Shown here: positions 15,463-24,712 of the stretch, piece after piece
How positions within the stretch are numbered: position 1 is the stretch's first letter
Layout: every line of letters begins with the position of its first letter
Assembly (NCBI GenBank): GCA_034004685.1
Contig: JAVEWG010000003.1
Coordinates: 1-64,000 of the forward strand
DNA from: JAEUNX01 sp034004685
Lineage (GTDB): Bacteria; Pseudomonadota; Gammaproteobacteria; Burkholderiales; Rhodocyclaceae
DNA length: 64,000 nt
Direction: 5' to 3'
Made by a program: the position numbers and the translations under genes
The notes under the pieces: generated by a model
What the model was told of the DNA's origin: nothing
What the model saw: only the letters and a program-made list of their open reading frames with translations
The model's database searches: none

Positions 15463-16491
15463 TTACTTGGCGTTAACGAAGGCACGCGCCGCGTCGAGCA
15501 TGCGGCAGGAGTAGCCCCATTCGTTGTCGTACCAGGCCAGCACCTTGACCAGCGTGGAACCGTCTTCGCCCTTGATGACACGGGTTTGCGTCGCATCGAA
15601 GGTGGAGGACACCGTGGTGTGGTTGAAGTCGGAAGATACCAGCGGGTCGTTGTTGACCGCCATGATGCCCTTCAGCGGGCCGTTGGCGGCCGCGGTCATC
15701 AGCGCGTTGATTTCTTCCTTGGTGGTGGGACGCTCCGAAGTGAAGGTCAGGTCCACCAGGGAGACGTTGATGGTCGGCACGCGCAGCGAAAAGCCGTCGA
15801 ACTTGCCCTTCAGCTGCGGCAACACCAGGCCGACAGCCTTGGCCGCACCGGTCTTGGTCGGGATGATGTTGGCAGCGGCAGCGCGCGCACGGCGCAGATC
15901 CTTGTGGCGCACATCCACGGTGACCTGGTCGTTGGTGTAGGCGTGGATGGTCGTCATCAGGCCCTGCTTGATACCGATGTTCTCGGCCAGTACCTTGGCC
16001 ACCGGGGCCAGGCAGTTGGTGGTGCAGGAGGCGTTGGACACCACGGTCATGCCGGACTTGAGCACGCCTTCGTTGACGCCCATGACGATGGTGGTATCCA
16101 CGTCGTCACCGCCGGGGGCGGAGATCAGCACGCGTTTGGCGCCCTGGTCGAGCAGGGCTTGGGCCTTTTCCTTGGTGGTGTAGGCGCCGGTGCATTCGAG
16201 CAGGATTTCAACGCCGTGCTTGGCCCAATCCACGCCCTTCGGATCCTTGGTGGAATAGAAGGGGATCTTCTTGCCGTCGATGATGATGCAGTTCTCACCT
16301 TCGGTTTCGACCGTGGTACCAAAACGGCCGTGGGTGGTGTCGTAGCGCAGCAGGTGGGCGTTGGTGGTCAGGTCGCCGGAGGCGTTGATCGCCACCACGT
16401 CGAATTCATTTTGCAGACCTTGCTCGTAGATGGCGCGCAGCGTGCAGCGTCCGATGCGGCCAAAACCGTTGATGGCAACCTTGATGCTCAT
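15463..16491 (-). CDS. gap: Glyceraldehyde-3-phosphate dehydrogenase, type I
   Basis: The 342-residue product interconverts glyceraldehyde-3-phosphate and 1,3-bisphosphoglycerate. It shows the NAD-binding VAINGFGRIGR start, the catalytic SNASCTTNC motif with its active-site Cys, HAYTNDQVTVD, and the C-terminal WYDNEWGYSCRMLD. Asp-free INASGDL after the second strand could allow NADP use, but this is not certain. Its codon choice is visibly less G+C-biased than its neighbours, as expected for a highly expressed gene. It is transcribed after tkt and before epd and pgk. Confidence 0.97.
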   Translation of the reverse strand: MSIKVAINGFGRIGRCTLRAIYEQGLQNEFDVVAINASGDLTTNAHLLRYDTTHGRFGTTVETEGENCIIIDGKKIPFYSTKDPKGVDWAKHGVEILLECTGAYTTKEKAQALLDQGAKRVLISAPGGDDVDTTIVMGVNEGVLKSGMTVVSNASCTTNCLAPVAKVLAENIGIKQGLMTTIHAYTNDQVTVDVRHKDLRRARAAAANIIPTKTGAAKAVGLVLPQLKGKFDGFSLRVPTINVSLVDLTFTSERPTTKEEINALMTAAANGPLKGIMAVNNDPLVSSDFNHTTVSSTFDATQTRVIKGEDGSTLVKVLAWYDNEWGYSCRMLDAARAFVNAK

Positions 16492-16533
16492 GGACAGATC
16501 TCCTGATTTAAACCGATCGTGGGGTGGCCGGGC

Positions 16534-18579
16534 TCAGGCCAGCACCGCCTTGACTGCCTGGGCCACCGCCTCGGCGGTGATCCCGAATTCCTTGTACAAC
16601 TCCCCGGCAGGGGCCGATTCGCCGAAGCGGTCGATGCCGATCACCGCCCCCTCCAGGCCCACGTACTTGCGCCAGAAGTCGGTGACCCCGGCCTCCACTG
16701 CCACCCGGGGCACCCCGGCGGGCAGCACGGACGCCTTGTAGGCGGACTCCTGACGGTCGAAGACGTTGGTGCTGGGCATGGAAACCACCCGGACCGCCAC
16801 CCCTTCTTCCGCCAGACGGGTCTGGGCTGCCAGGGCCAGGCTCACTTCCGAGCCGGTGGCGATGATAACGGCGTCGGGCTGGCCGCCCCGTGACGAATTG
16901 CCGGCCTCCGCCAGCACGTAGCCGCCCTTCCGGATGGCGGCGATCTGCTCATCGGTGCGGGACTGGAAGGCCAGGTTCTGGCGGGAGAAGCACAGGCAGG
17001 AGGGGCCGTTGGCCCGTTCGATGGCGGCGGCCCAGGCTACCGCGGACTCGGTGGTGTCGCAGGGGCGCCATACGTCCATGTTGGGGATCAGGCGCAGGGT
17101 GGCGATCTGTTCCACCGGCTGGTGGGTGGGGCCGTCTTCCCCCAGGCCGATGGAGTCGTGGGTGAACACGAAGATCTGGCGCACCTTCATCAGCGCCGCC
17201 ATGCGCAGCGCATTGCGGGCATATTCGCTGAACATCAGGAAGGTGGCGGTGTAGGGGATCAGGCCGCCGTGGAGGCTGGCCCCGTTGGCGATGGCCGCCA
17301 TGCCGAACTCCCGCACCCCGTAATAGACGTAGTTGCCACCGGTTTCCCGGGAGACACCCTTGGCACCGGACCACAGGGTGAGGTTGGAGCCGGCCAGGTC
17401 CGCCGAGCCCCCCAGGAGTTCCGGTAGCTTTGGTGCGAAGGCTTCGATGCTGTTCTGGCTGGCCTTGCGGGTGGCGATGGTTTCAGCCTTTGCGGTGACT
17501 TGAGCCAGCACTGCGGCCACATGGGCATCCCAGTCGGCGGGGAGCTTGCCGGCCCCGTTGTTGGCCAGCACCCGGCGCTCGAATTCGGCGGCCAGTTCCG
17601 GGAAGGCGGCCCGATAGGCTTTGAAGCGCTGGTTCCAGGCCTCTTCGGCGGCAGCGCCGGCTTGCCGGGCGTTCCAGGCGGCGTAGACCTCCGCCGGCAC
17701 TTCGAAGGGGGGGTGCTGCCAGCCGATGTGGGCGCGGGTGGCCTCGATCTCGGCGGCCCCCAAGGGGGCGCCGTGCACATCGTGGCCGCCCTGCTTGTTG
17801 GGGCTGCCAGCACCGATGATGGTCTTGCAGCAAATCAGGGTGGGCTGGGTGGTGTTGGCCCTGGCCTGTTGCACCGCCGCCTCGATGGCTGCCGGGTCAT
17901 GGCCCTGGACGTCCCGGATCACCTGCCAGCCGTAGGCTTCGAAGCGCTTGGGGGTGTCGTCGGTGAACCAGCCATCCACATGACCGTCGATGGAAATGTT
18001 GTTGTCGTCGTAAAAAGCGGTGAGCTTGGAGAGCCCCCACGTGCCGGCCAGGGAACAGACCTCGTGGGAGATGCCCTCCATCAGGCAGCCGTCCCCCAGG
18101 AAAGTCCAGGTACGGTGATCCACGATTTCATGGCCGGGGCGGTTGAACTCGGCCGCCAGCACCTTTTCCGCCAGGGCCATGCCCACCGCGTTGGCGATGC
18201 CCTGGCCCAGGGGCCCGGTGGTGGTCTCGATCCCCGGCGCGTAGCCGTACTCAGGATGGCCGGGGGTCTTGCTGTGGAGCTGGCGGAAGTGCTTCAGGTC
18301 GTCGATGGACAGATCGTAGCCTGTCAGGTGCAGCAGGGCGTAGAGCAGCATGGAGCCGTGGCCGTTGGAGAGCACGAAACGGTCCCGGTCGGCCCACTTG
18401 GGGTTGGCCGGGTTGTGCTTGAGGTGGCCGCGCCACAGGACCTCGGCGATTTCCGCCATGCCCAGGGGGGCGCCGGGATGGCCGGAGTTGGCCTTCTGCA
18501 CCGCATCCATGGCCAGGGCGCGGATGGCGCCGGTGATTTCGTTGAAGACGGGGGGCTGGACGTTGCGCTTGGACGACAT
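16534..18579 (-). CDS. tkt: Transketolase
   Basis: The 681-residue product moves two-carbon ketol units between sugar phosphates in the pentose phosphate pathway and in the regeneration phase of the Calvin cycle, using thiamine diphosphate and magnesium. The N-terminal AMDAVQKANSGHPGAPLGMA, GPLGQGIANAVGMA, thiamine motif FLGDGCLMEGISHE with DDNNISIDG, the pyrimidine-domain FVFTHDSIGLGEDGPTHQP and the C-terminal GVTDFWRKYVG are all present. Length is normal. It stands immediately upstream of gap, with prk behind it on the same strand. Confidence 0.97.
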   Translation of the reverse strand: MSSKRNVQPPVFNEITGAIRALAMDAVQKANSGHPGAPLGMAEIAEVLWRGHLKHNPANPKWADRDRFVLSNGHGSMLLYALLHLTGYDLSIDDLKHFRQLHSKTPGHPEYGYAPGIETTTGPLGQGIANAVGMALAEKVLAAEFNRPGHEIVDHRTWTFLGDGCLMEGISHEVCSLAGTWGLSKLTAFYDDNNISIDGHVDGWFTDDTPKRFEAYGWQVIRDVQGHDPAAIEAAVQQARANTTQPTLICCKTIIGAGSPNKQGGHDVHGAPLGAAEIEATRAHIGWQHPPFEVPAEVYAAWNARQAGAAAEEAWNQRFKAYRAAFPELAAEFERRVLANNGAGKLPADWDAHVAAVLAQVTAKAETIATRKASQNSIEAFAPKLPELLGGSADLAGSNLTLWSGAKGVSRETGGNYVYYGVREFGMAAIANGASLHGGLIPYTATFLMFSEYARNALRMAALMKVRQIFVFTHDSIGLGEDGPTHQPVEQIATLRLIPNMDVWRPCDTTESAVAWAAAIERANGPSCLCFSRQNLAFQSRTDEQIAAIRKGGYVLAEAGNSSRGGQPDAVIIATGSEVSLALAAQTRLAEEGVAVRVVSMPSTNVFDRQESAYKASVLPAGVPRVAVEAGVTDFWRKYVGLEGAVIGIDRFGESAPAGELYKEFGITAEAVAQAVKAVLA

Positions 18580-18715
18580 GGCTTCTCGCTGGGCTCCGCT
18601 GCCGCGGAAAAGGCGGAATTATCGCCGAAAACCCGCCTCCGGGGCTAGGGGCGGGTCCCTTGGGGTTTCCCCTAAGTGCTTGGCGGGACGGGAGATTAGC
18701 CGCCCCGGTGAGGGC

Positions 18716-19591
18716 TCAAACCCACTGTCGGCGCCGTTCCATGAGCTTCCAGATCAGGGGGGTGAGGATCAGTTGCATGGCCAGATCCAGCTTGCCCCCC
18801 GGCACCACGATGGTATTGGCGCGGGACATGAAGGAGTCGCCGATCATGGTGAGGAGGTAGGGGAAATCCACCCCCCGGGGGTCCTTGAAGCGGATCACCA
18901 CCATGGATTCGGCCAGAGTGGGCACGTCCCGGGCGATGAAGGGGTTGGAGGTGTCCACCACCGGCACCCGCTGGAAGTTGATGTGGGTGCGGGAGAACTG
19001 GGGGACGATGTAATGCACGTAGTCGTGCATCCGGCGCAGGATGGTGTCCTGCACCGCCTCCATGGAATAGCCCCGGATCTTGGTGTCCCGGTGGAGTTTC
19101 TGGATCCATTCCAGGTTGATGGTGGGCACGACCCCGATGAGCAGATCCACATGGCGGGAGACATCCACCCCGTTGGCGTTCACCGCCCCGTGGAGTCCTT
19201 CGTAGAACAGGCAGTCGGTGCCCACCGGCAGGTCTTCCCAGTCGGTGAACGCCCCCATGGGCAGGCCCCGGCGCAGGGACTGCTCCTCGTTGTGGATGTA
19301 GTAGCGGCGCTGCCCGGTGGCCGATTCACCATAGGAGCGGAACAGGTGTTCCAGCTCCTCCAGCAGGTTGCCCTCCGGGCCGAAATGACTGATTCCCCGT
19401 TGGCCGGCGGCTTCCGCCTCGTCGATGAGGCGCTTCATCTCCTCTCGGGGGTAGCGGTGGAAACTGTCGCCCTCCACGATGGCGGCATTGACGTTTTCCC
19501 GGTGGAAGATGGCTTCGAAAGTGTGCTTCACCGTCGTGGTGCCCGCGCCCGAGGAGCCGGTCACGGCGATGATGGGGTGTTTCATGGACAT
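18716..19591 (-). CDS. prkB: Phosphoribulokinase (Calvin cycle)
   Basis: The 291-residue product matches the short proteobacterial (class I, octameric) phosphoribulokinases. It has the P-loop GSSGAGTTT at residues 12-20, EGDSFHRYPREEM with the Asp/His substrate residues, FYEGLHGAV with the catalytic-region Glu, and VPTINLEWIQKLHRD. The enzyme makes ribulose-1,5-bisphosphate from ribulose-5-phosphate and ATP and has few roles outside carbon fixation. No RuBisCO gene lies in the window, so that part of the cycle must be elsewhere. The start is ATG 19591 or 19585; neither has a strong ribosome site. It lies 136 bases upstream of tkt. Confidence 0.93.
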   Translation of the reverse strand: MSMKHPIIAVTGSSGAGTTTVKHTFEAIFHRENVNAAIVEGDSFHRYPREEMKRLIDEAEAAGQRGISHFGPEGNLLEELEHLFRSYGESATGQRRYYIHNEEQSLRRGLPMGAFTDWEDLPVGTDCLFYEGLHGAVNANGVDVSRHVDLLIGVVPTINLEWIQKLHRDTKIRGYSMEAVQDTILRRMHDYVHYIVPQFSRTHINFQRVPVVDTSNPFIARDVPTLAESMVVIRFKDPRGVDFPYLLTMIGDSFMSRANTIVVPGGKLDLAMQLILTPLIWKLMERRRQWV

Positions 19592-19677
19592 GGCGGATTT
19601 TTGGCGAAATCAGGATTCGGGGCCTCCCCGCGACAGGGCGGGGTGGTGGATGGCCGGGGAGGCAGGCATGGCCTTCA

Positions 19678-20487
19678 TCAGGAATGGGCCTGGAGCCAGG
19701 CGCGCCACTCCTTGAACAAACCGGGACTGGCGGCGGCGATGACGCCCCGCTTGAGGGCGGGGCCGGCGGGTAGGGTGCCCCCGTCCAGGGCTGCGGAAGC
19801 GCCCCCCGCTTCTTCCAGGATCAGGTGGCCGGCGGCGTAGTCCCACAGCATTTGTCCGCCGTGGAGGTAGACATCCAGCCGGCCTGCGGCGACGAAGCAC
19901 CATTCCAGGGCGGAGGAGCCGAAGTTGCGCTGGGAATAGTAAGGGGGGCGCACCGCCAGTTCGTCCCCCAGGTGGTGGCTGATGCGCTTGAAGTCCACCC
20001 CCGCCACCGCTTCAGCCAAGTGTGGAGCGGGCCGGCGCAGGGGCAGTTCCGCGCCGTTGAGGTAAGCGCCGGCGCCCCGGGCGGCATAGAAGGATTCGTC
20101 GGTGATTGGGTTGTACACCACCCCGAAGCGGGGTTCGTGGTCCACCAGATAGGCCACCGACACCGCGAAGAAGGGAATCCCATTGGCGAAGTTGGTGGTG
20201 CCGTCGATGGGGTCGATGCACCACAGCCCCCCCCGACCCCCTTGCCACAGGCGGGCCTGTTCGGCGGGCAGCATCTCTTCCCCCAGCACCGCGCCGGGGG
20301 CCAGGGCGGGCAGGGCCTCCACCAGGCGGCGCTGGGCTTCCATGTCCGCTTCCGTGAACAGGGAACCGTCATCCTTGTGGTTGCGGGCGGTCTTCAGATA
20401 GCGGGGCAGGATCACCTCCCGGGCGATCTCCCGCACCATGGATTCCAGAGCCCGGGCCCGGGCCAGGCGCGAGGCGGCGGAGGCCAT
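19678..20487 (-). CDS. Inositol monophosphatase family sugar phosphatase
   Basis: The 269-residue product has both metal-site motifs of the family: WCIDPIDGTTNFANG, with GEEM ahead of it, and the C-terminal MLWDYAAGHLILEEAGG. Members are lithium-sensitive, magnesium-dependent phosphatases acting on inositol phosphate, PAP or fructose-1,6-bisphosphate in the cytoplasm. The neighbourhood (prk, tkt, gap, fba) and the absence of any other FBPase gene in the window make a sugar-bisphosphatase role attractive, but the sequence alone does not settle it. The start at 20487 follows AAGGA; a longer frame lacks support. Confidence 0.85.
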   Translation of the reverse strand: MASAASRLARARALESMVREIAREVILPRYLKTARNHKDDGSLFTEADMEAQRRLVEALPALAPGAVLGEEMLPAEQARLWQGGRGGLWCIDPIDGTTNFANGIPFFAVSVAYLVDHEPRFGVVYNPITDESFYAARGAGAYLNGAELPLRRPAPHLAEAVAGVDFKRISHHLGDELAVRPPYYSQRNFGSSALEWCFVAAGRLDVYLHGGQMLWDYAAGHLILEEAGGASAALDGGTLPAGPALKRGVIAAASPGLFKEWRAWLQAHS

Positions 20488-20562
20488 GCTAGGCGTCCTT
20501 CTGCCGGGCTGGCCGAGCAAGGCTGGCGCGCCACCAACGGAGTGAGCGAGGGTCTTGTGGAA

Positions 20563-21120
20563 TCACTGGGTCAACCTCCATTTGATGGAACAGCCCATGC
20601 TGGGGGTCTGCTCCGCCGGTCCCTGGCCGGTGGCAGCGATCAGGGCCATGGCCTCGAAGAGTTCCCGGCGGGCGTCGGGCGCAGCTTCCTTGGTGGAGGC
20701 ATCCAGGCGGCCCCGGTACTGGAGTTGGAGATCGGCGTTGTAGCCGAAGAAGTCCGGGGTGCACACCGCCCCGTAGGCCCGGGCCACCGCCTGGCTGGTA
20801 TCCAGCACGTAGGGGAAGGGGAATGTCTGCTCCCGGGCGATCCGCGCCATGTTATCCCAGCTGTCCTCGGGGTGTTCCGTGGGGTCGTTGGCCATGATGG
20901 CGATGCTGCCGATGCCCAGGCCCGCCAGCGCCCGGCAGTCCCGCAGGATCCGCGGCAGGATGGCCTGCACGTAGGGGCAGTGGTTGCAGAGAAACATCAC
21001 CAGCAGCCCCCGGGGGCCCCGGGCGGAAGCCAGGGTGTGGCGCAGGCCGTCCACCCCCGGCAGATCGAAGGCCGGGGCCGGCTGGCCGAAATCGCAGATT
21101 GGGGTAAGGGTTCTGACCAT
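20563..21120 (-). CDS. Thioredoxin-fold redox protein (AhpC/TSA-Redoxin type)
   Basis: The 185-residue product is a thioredoxin-like protein with LVMFLCNHCPYVQAI, where CxxC is the predicted redox motif, and an APAFDLPGVDG start typical of peroxiredoxin-like folds. A C-terminal GCSIKW tail is shared by an uncharacterised branch of this superfamily. No signal peptide is visible, so it is probably cytoplasmic. The CNHC pair suggests disulfide exchange or peroxide reduction; the partner is unknown. GGAGG precedes the ATG. It is divergent from rsmE. Confidence 0.82.
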   Translation of the reverse strand: MVRTLTPICDFGQPAPAFDLPGVDGLRHTLASARGPRGLLVMFLCNHCPYVQAILPRILRDCRALAGLGIGSIAIMANDPTEHPEDSWDNMARIAREQTFPFPYVLDTSQAVARAYGAVCTPDFFGYNADLQLQYRGRLDASTKEAAPDARRELFEAMALIAATGQGPAEQTPSMGCSIKWRLTQ

Positions 21121-21148
21121 GGGGCGCCGCCTCCAACAAACCGGCTCC

Positions 21149-21154
21149 TATAAT
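21149..21154 (+). promoter_or_regulatory. Possible -10 element for rsmE
   Basis: A perfect TATAAT stands in the space between the divergent thioredoxin-like and rsmE genes, about 95 bases before the rsmE start. No good -35 hexamer is found 16-18 bases upstream, so the call is weak. Confidence 0.3.
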
Positions 21155-21250
21155 GGGGGCGCCGTGGGCAGCCGCCCGCGGGGCCAGCGGCAGGGCGCCA
21201 GAATCAGCGCCGGACAGGCCGCGACAGGATTGCGAGGCGATGATAGCACG

Positions 21251-21976
21251 ATGATTTCCCGCTTTTTTTGCCCCCTTCCGGCAGCGCCGGAGGGGGAAGT
21301 GGCGCTGCCCCGGGAGGTGGCCCACCATGCCGAACGGGTGTTGCGCCTGGTGGTGGGGGACGAGCTTGTCCTGTTCGGCGGCGATGGCGCCGAGTACGCC
21401 GCCCGCCTGGTGTCCCTGGGCCGCGAGCCCCGGGCCGAGATCCTGGCCCGGCGCGCTCCCGAGCGGGAATCCCCCTTGGCGGTGACCCTGGTCCAGGCCC
21501 TGGCCAGCGGCGACAAGATGGACTGGGTGGTGCAGAAAGCGGTGGAACTGGGGGCGGTGGCGGTGGCCCCGGTGGCGGCGGAACGCTCGGTGCTCAAGCT
21601 CGCCGGCGAGCGGGCCGACAAGCGCCAGGCCCACTGGCGCCAGGTGGCGGTGTCGGCCTGCGAGCAATGCGGCCGCAACCGGGTGCCGGAAATCCTGCCG
21701 GTGCGCACCCTGACGGCCTGCCTGGCGGAGCCGGCGGGGAATGCCCTGCGCCTGATGCTGGATCCGGCGGCGCCCGGCGGCCTGGGGGATCTGGGCCGGC
21801 CGACGGGGCCGGTGCATATCCTGATCGGTCCCGAGGGGGGGTGGTCGCCAGCAGAGCTGGCGGCGGCCCGCCAGGCAGGCGTGCGGGGGGTGCGCCTGGG
21901 GCCCCGGGTGCTGCGGACCGAAACCGCCGGGCTGGCCATGCTGGCGGCCCTCCAGGCGCTGTGGGGGGATTTCTAG
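21251..21976 (+). CDS. rsmE: 16S rRNA (uracil-1498-N3)-methyltransferase RsmE
   Basis: The 241-residue product methylates U1498 of 16S rRNA in the mature 30S subunit with S-adenosylmethionine. It shows the RsmE layout: an N-terminal PUA-like part (HHAERVLRLVVGDELVLFGGDG) followed by a knotted SPOUT methyltransferase domain with KMDWVVQKAVELG, CEQCGRNRVPEI, IGPEGGWSPAE and LGPRVLRTETAGLAML. The ATG at 21251 is the standard start (MISRFF). It converges with kup. Confidence 0.94.
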   Translation: MISRFFCPLPAAPEGEVALPREVAHHAERVLRLVVGDELVLFGGDGAEYAARLVSLGREPRAEILARRAPERESPLAVTLVQALASGDKMDWVVQKAVELGAVAVAPVAAERSVLKLAGERADKRQAHWRQVAVSACEQCGRNRVPEILPVRTLTACLAEPAGNALRLMLDPAAPGGLGDLGRPTGPVHILIGPEGGWSPAELAAARQAGVRGVRLGPRVLRTETAGLAMLAALQALWGDF

Positions 21977-22084
21977 TCGGGCCGCCGGGTGGCCGCGAGA
22001 CGGGCTCCAAGCCCGCCGTCGAAGTCAATGGCAACAGGCCCCAACCACGCAAGGGCGGAAAAGCGTAACGCCCTGGGTCTGGGA

Positions 22085-22106
22085 CATGGCGGAGAGCGCC
22101 GCCATG
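22085..22106. repeat. Inverted repeat between rsmE and kup
   Basis: CATGGCGG and CCGCCATG form a perfect eight-base-pair stem with a six-base loop in the gap between convergent genes. It lacks a T tract, so it may be a transcript-end stabiliser or incomplete terminator. Confidence 0.4.
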
Positions 22107-22119
22107 GGGCTCATCTGCC

Positions 22120-24012
22120 CTATAGCAGGACCTGGGTTCCCAGTTCCACCACCTGGTTGGCGGGCAGGTTGAAATAGGTCGGGGCGGTGGCGGCTTGGCG
22201 GGTCATCCAGCCGAACAGATTGGCGCGCCAGCGGGGCATGTTGCCCGGCCCGTCCACCACAGTGGTGCGGGCCACGAAGTAGGTCGTGGCATGGGGGTCG
22301 AGGCCCAGGTCGGCGGCCTGGGGCGTGGCCAGGGCGGCGGGGACGTCCGGTTCCTCCCGGAAGCCGAAGGTCACGGATACCAACTGGATTCCCGGGGCCA
22401 GGCTGGTGATCCTGAGGCGCTCCGTTTCGGCAACCCGGGGCAGGTCGGCGGTGAGTACGTTGAGAAACACCGTGCGCTCGTGCATCACCTTGTAGTGCTT
22501 GAGGTTGTGGAACAGGGCCGAGGGCACCAGGTCCGGATCGGAGGTGAGGTACACCGCGGTGCCCGCTACCCGAGGCGCATCGGGGGCGGGGGCGGCGACG
22601 AAGTCTTGTACCGGGATCTCGATCCGCCGGCGCTGGGAGGCCATGGCCGCGCTGCCTTCCTTCCAGGTGGTGAGGAGCAGGAACAGCCCTAGCCCGAGGG
22701 CCAGGGGCATCCAGCCACCAGCGGCGATCTTGGTGAGGTTTGAGGCCAGGAAGACCGTTTCGGCCAGCAGGAACACCGCCAGGGCGGCCCGCAGGGCGCG
22801 GCGCCGCCGGGGGGTGGAGCGGGCGCTGAGGAAAAAGGTAAGCACCGTGGTGATGATCATGGTGCCCGACACGGCGATGCCGTAGGCCGCTGCCAGGGCG
22901 CCCGAGGAGCGAAACTCCAGCACCAGCAGGAGGACGGCCGCCAGCATCGCCCAATTGACCGCCGGAATATAGATCTGGCCCCGTTCGCTATCAGAGGTGT
23001 GGAGGATCCGCACCCGGGGCAGGTAGCCTAGCCGGGCGGCCTGCAGGGTCATGGAGAAAGCACCGGAGATAGTGGCCTGGGAGGCGATCACGGTCGCCGC
23101 GGTAGCCAGCCCCACCAGGGGTAGAAGCAGCCAGTCGGGCGCCAGCAGGTAAAAGGGATTGGCCACCGCACCCGGATCCCGCAGCACCAGGGCGCCCTGG
23201 CCGAAATAGTTGAGCATCAGGGCCGGCAACACCAGGCCGTACCAGGCGATGCGTACCGGGCGGGCGCCGAAGTGGCCCATGTCGGCGTACAGGGCCTCGC
23301 CGCCGGTGAGGGCCAGGAACACCGCTGACAGCAGCAGGAAGGTCTGGTGGGGCTGGGCCAGGGCGAAGCTGGCGGCAAGGGTGGGGTCGAGGGCCGCCAG
23401 CACGGTTGGGGTGAGGATGATGCTGTGGGCTCCCAGGGCACCGATGGTGAGGAACCACAGCACCGTCACCGGTCCGAATAGCCGGCCCACCTGGCCGGTG
23501 CCGTGGCGCTGGATCGCGAACAGGCTGACCAGGATCGCCGCCGTCAGGGGGATGATCCAGTGTTGCAGCTCGGGGGTGGCCACCGCCAGCCCCTCCACCG
23601 CCGATAACACCGAGATGGCCGGGGTGATGATGGCGTCGCCGTAAAACAGGGCGGCGGCGAAGATCCCCGCTCCCACCACCGCCGCTGCCCGTCGGGCGGT
23701 GCCCCGGGTCAGGCGGTGCACCAGGGCGGTGAGGGCCAGCACTCCGCCTTCGCCGTCGTTGTCCAGGCGCAGGATCAGGCCCACGTATTTGCAGGAGACG
23801 ATCAGGGTTACCGCCCAGAACAGCATGGACAAGGTCGCCAGCACCTCCTGGGGGCCTGCCCCCAGGCCGTGGGGTGCGGCGAAAGCCTCCTTGAAAGCAT
23901 ACAAAGGGCTGGTGCCAATGTCGCCATAGACAACCCCCAGGGCTGCCAGAGTGAGGCCTGCCAGGCGGGCGGGGGCGGAATGGGAGGGTGGGCTGGGCGG
24001 GGAGGGGGTCAT
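22120..24012 (-). CDS. kup: Kup-type potassium uptake permease
   Basis: The 630-residue product is a K+/H+ symporter of the Kup/HAK family with about twelve membrane helices followed by a cytoplasmic C-terminal domain of some 170 residues. The family start LAALGVVYGDIGTSPLYAFKEAF is present, as are GDAIITPAISVLSAVEGL, GGEALYADMGHFG and YFGQGALVL. The C-terminal half ends in VVELGTQVLL. It is the third gene of a kdpD-kdpE-kup unit, only 10 bases after kdpE, so its expression is probably controlled by that two-component system in response to K+ or osmotic signals. Confidence 0.95.
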   Translation of the reverse strand: MTPSPPSPPSHSAPARLAGLTLAALGVVYGDIGTSPLYAFKEAFAAPHGLGAGPQEVLATLSMLFWAVTLIVSCKYVGLILRLDNDGEGGVLALTALVHRLTRGTARRAAAVVGAGIFAAALFYGDAIITPAISVLSAVEGLAVATPELQHWIIPLTAAILVSLFAIQRHGTGQVGRLFGPVTVLWFLTIGALGAHSIILTPTVLAALDPTLAASFALAQPHQTFLLLSAVFLALTGGEALYADMGHFGARPVRIAWYGLVLPALMLNYFGQGALVLRDPGAVANPFYLLAPDWLLLPLVGLATAATVIASQATISGAFSMTLQAARLGYLPRVRILHTSDSERGQIYIPAVNWAMLAAVLLLVLEFRSSGALAAAYGIAVSGTMIITTVLTFFLSARSTPRRRRALRAALAVFLLAETVFLASNLTKIAAGGWMPLALGLGLFLLLTTWKEGSAAMASQRRRIEIPVQDFVAAPAPDAPRVAGTAVYLTSDPDLVPSALFHNLKHYKVMHERTVFLNVLTADLPRVAETERLRITSLAPGIQLVSVTFGFREEPDVPAALATPQAADLGLDPHATTYFVARTTVVDGPGNMPRWRANLFGWMTRQAATAPTYFNLPANQVVELGTQVLL

Positions 24013-24022
24013 GGTGGTGTTG

Positions 24023-24712
24023 TCACGGGCGAAAACGGTAACCCATCCCGATTTCGGTGAGCAGGTGGCGGGGGCGGGTGGGGTCGTCTTCCAGTTTCTG
24101 CCGCAAGTGACCGACGTACACCCGGAGGTAGTGGGGGCTGTCTACAAAACTGGCACCCCATACATCCCGCAGTAGGTGACGGTGGGTGAGGACCTTGCCG
24201 GCATTGGCGATCAACAAGGTCAGCAGGCGGTACTCGATGGGGGTGAGGTGCACCGCTTCACCGCCCCGGCGGACCTCCCGCCGGGCCAGATCCACTGTGG
24301 CTGAACCGAAGCACACCTGGTGGGTGTCCTGTTCTCCGGTCCGCCCGCGGCGCAGCAGAGCCCGTACCCGGGCCAGCAACTCCCCCACCGAGAACGGCTT
24401 GGTGAGGTAGTCGTCCGCACCGGCGTCCAGAACCCGGATCTTTTCTTCTTCTGCGTTGCGGGCGGATAGCACCAGTACCGGCAGGGTGGACCAATTCCGC
24501 AAGTCGGTGACGAAGCCCACCCCGTCCCCGTCTGGTAAACCCAGGTCGAGGATTACCAGGTCGGGGCGACGGGTGCCGGCTTCGATGAGGCCGCGGCCCA
24601 TGGTTTCGGCCTCCGCCACTTTGCAGCCTTCCGCTTCCAGAGCGGAGCGGACGAAACGGCGGATTTCCGGTTCGTCCTCCACCAGCAGGATCATTGGATC
24701 TGGATTGCTCAT
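24023..24712 (-). CDS. kdpE: KdpE-type OmpR-family response regulator
   Basis: The 229-residue product has a receiver domain (ILLVEDEPEIRRF, phosphorylated Asp56 in LVILDLGLPDGDG, Lys in YLTKPF) and a winged-helix DNA-binding domain (LTPIEYRLLTLLIANAGKVLTHRHLLRDVWG, HYLRVYVGHLRQKLE, GMGYRF). The sequence is close to KdpE, which activates potassium transport genes. Here it overlaps kdpD by four bases (ATGA) and is followed directly by kup rather than kdpFABC. A candidate tandem binding site lies upstream of the operon. Confidence 0.92.
   Translation of the reverse strand: MSNPDPMILLVEDEPEIRRFVRSALEAEGCKVAEAETMGRGLIEAGTRRPDLVILDLGLPDGDGVGFVTDLRNWSTLPVLVLSARNAEEEKIRVLDAGADDYLTKPFSVGELLARVRALLRRGRTGEQDTHQVCFGSATVDLARREVRRGGEAVHLTPIEYRLLTLLIANAGKVLTHRHLLRDVWGASFVDSPHYLRVYVGHLRQKLEDDPTRPRHLLTEIGMGYRFRP

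Noticed and set aside
14389..16506. Plus-strand open frame of about 705 codons opposite epd and gap
   Set aside because: It mirrors two GAPDH-fold genes. Apparent internal repeats come from the paralogy of the genes on the other strand.
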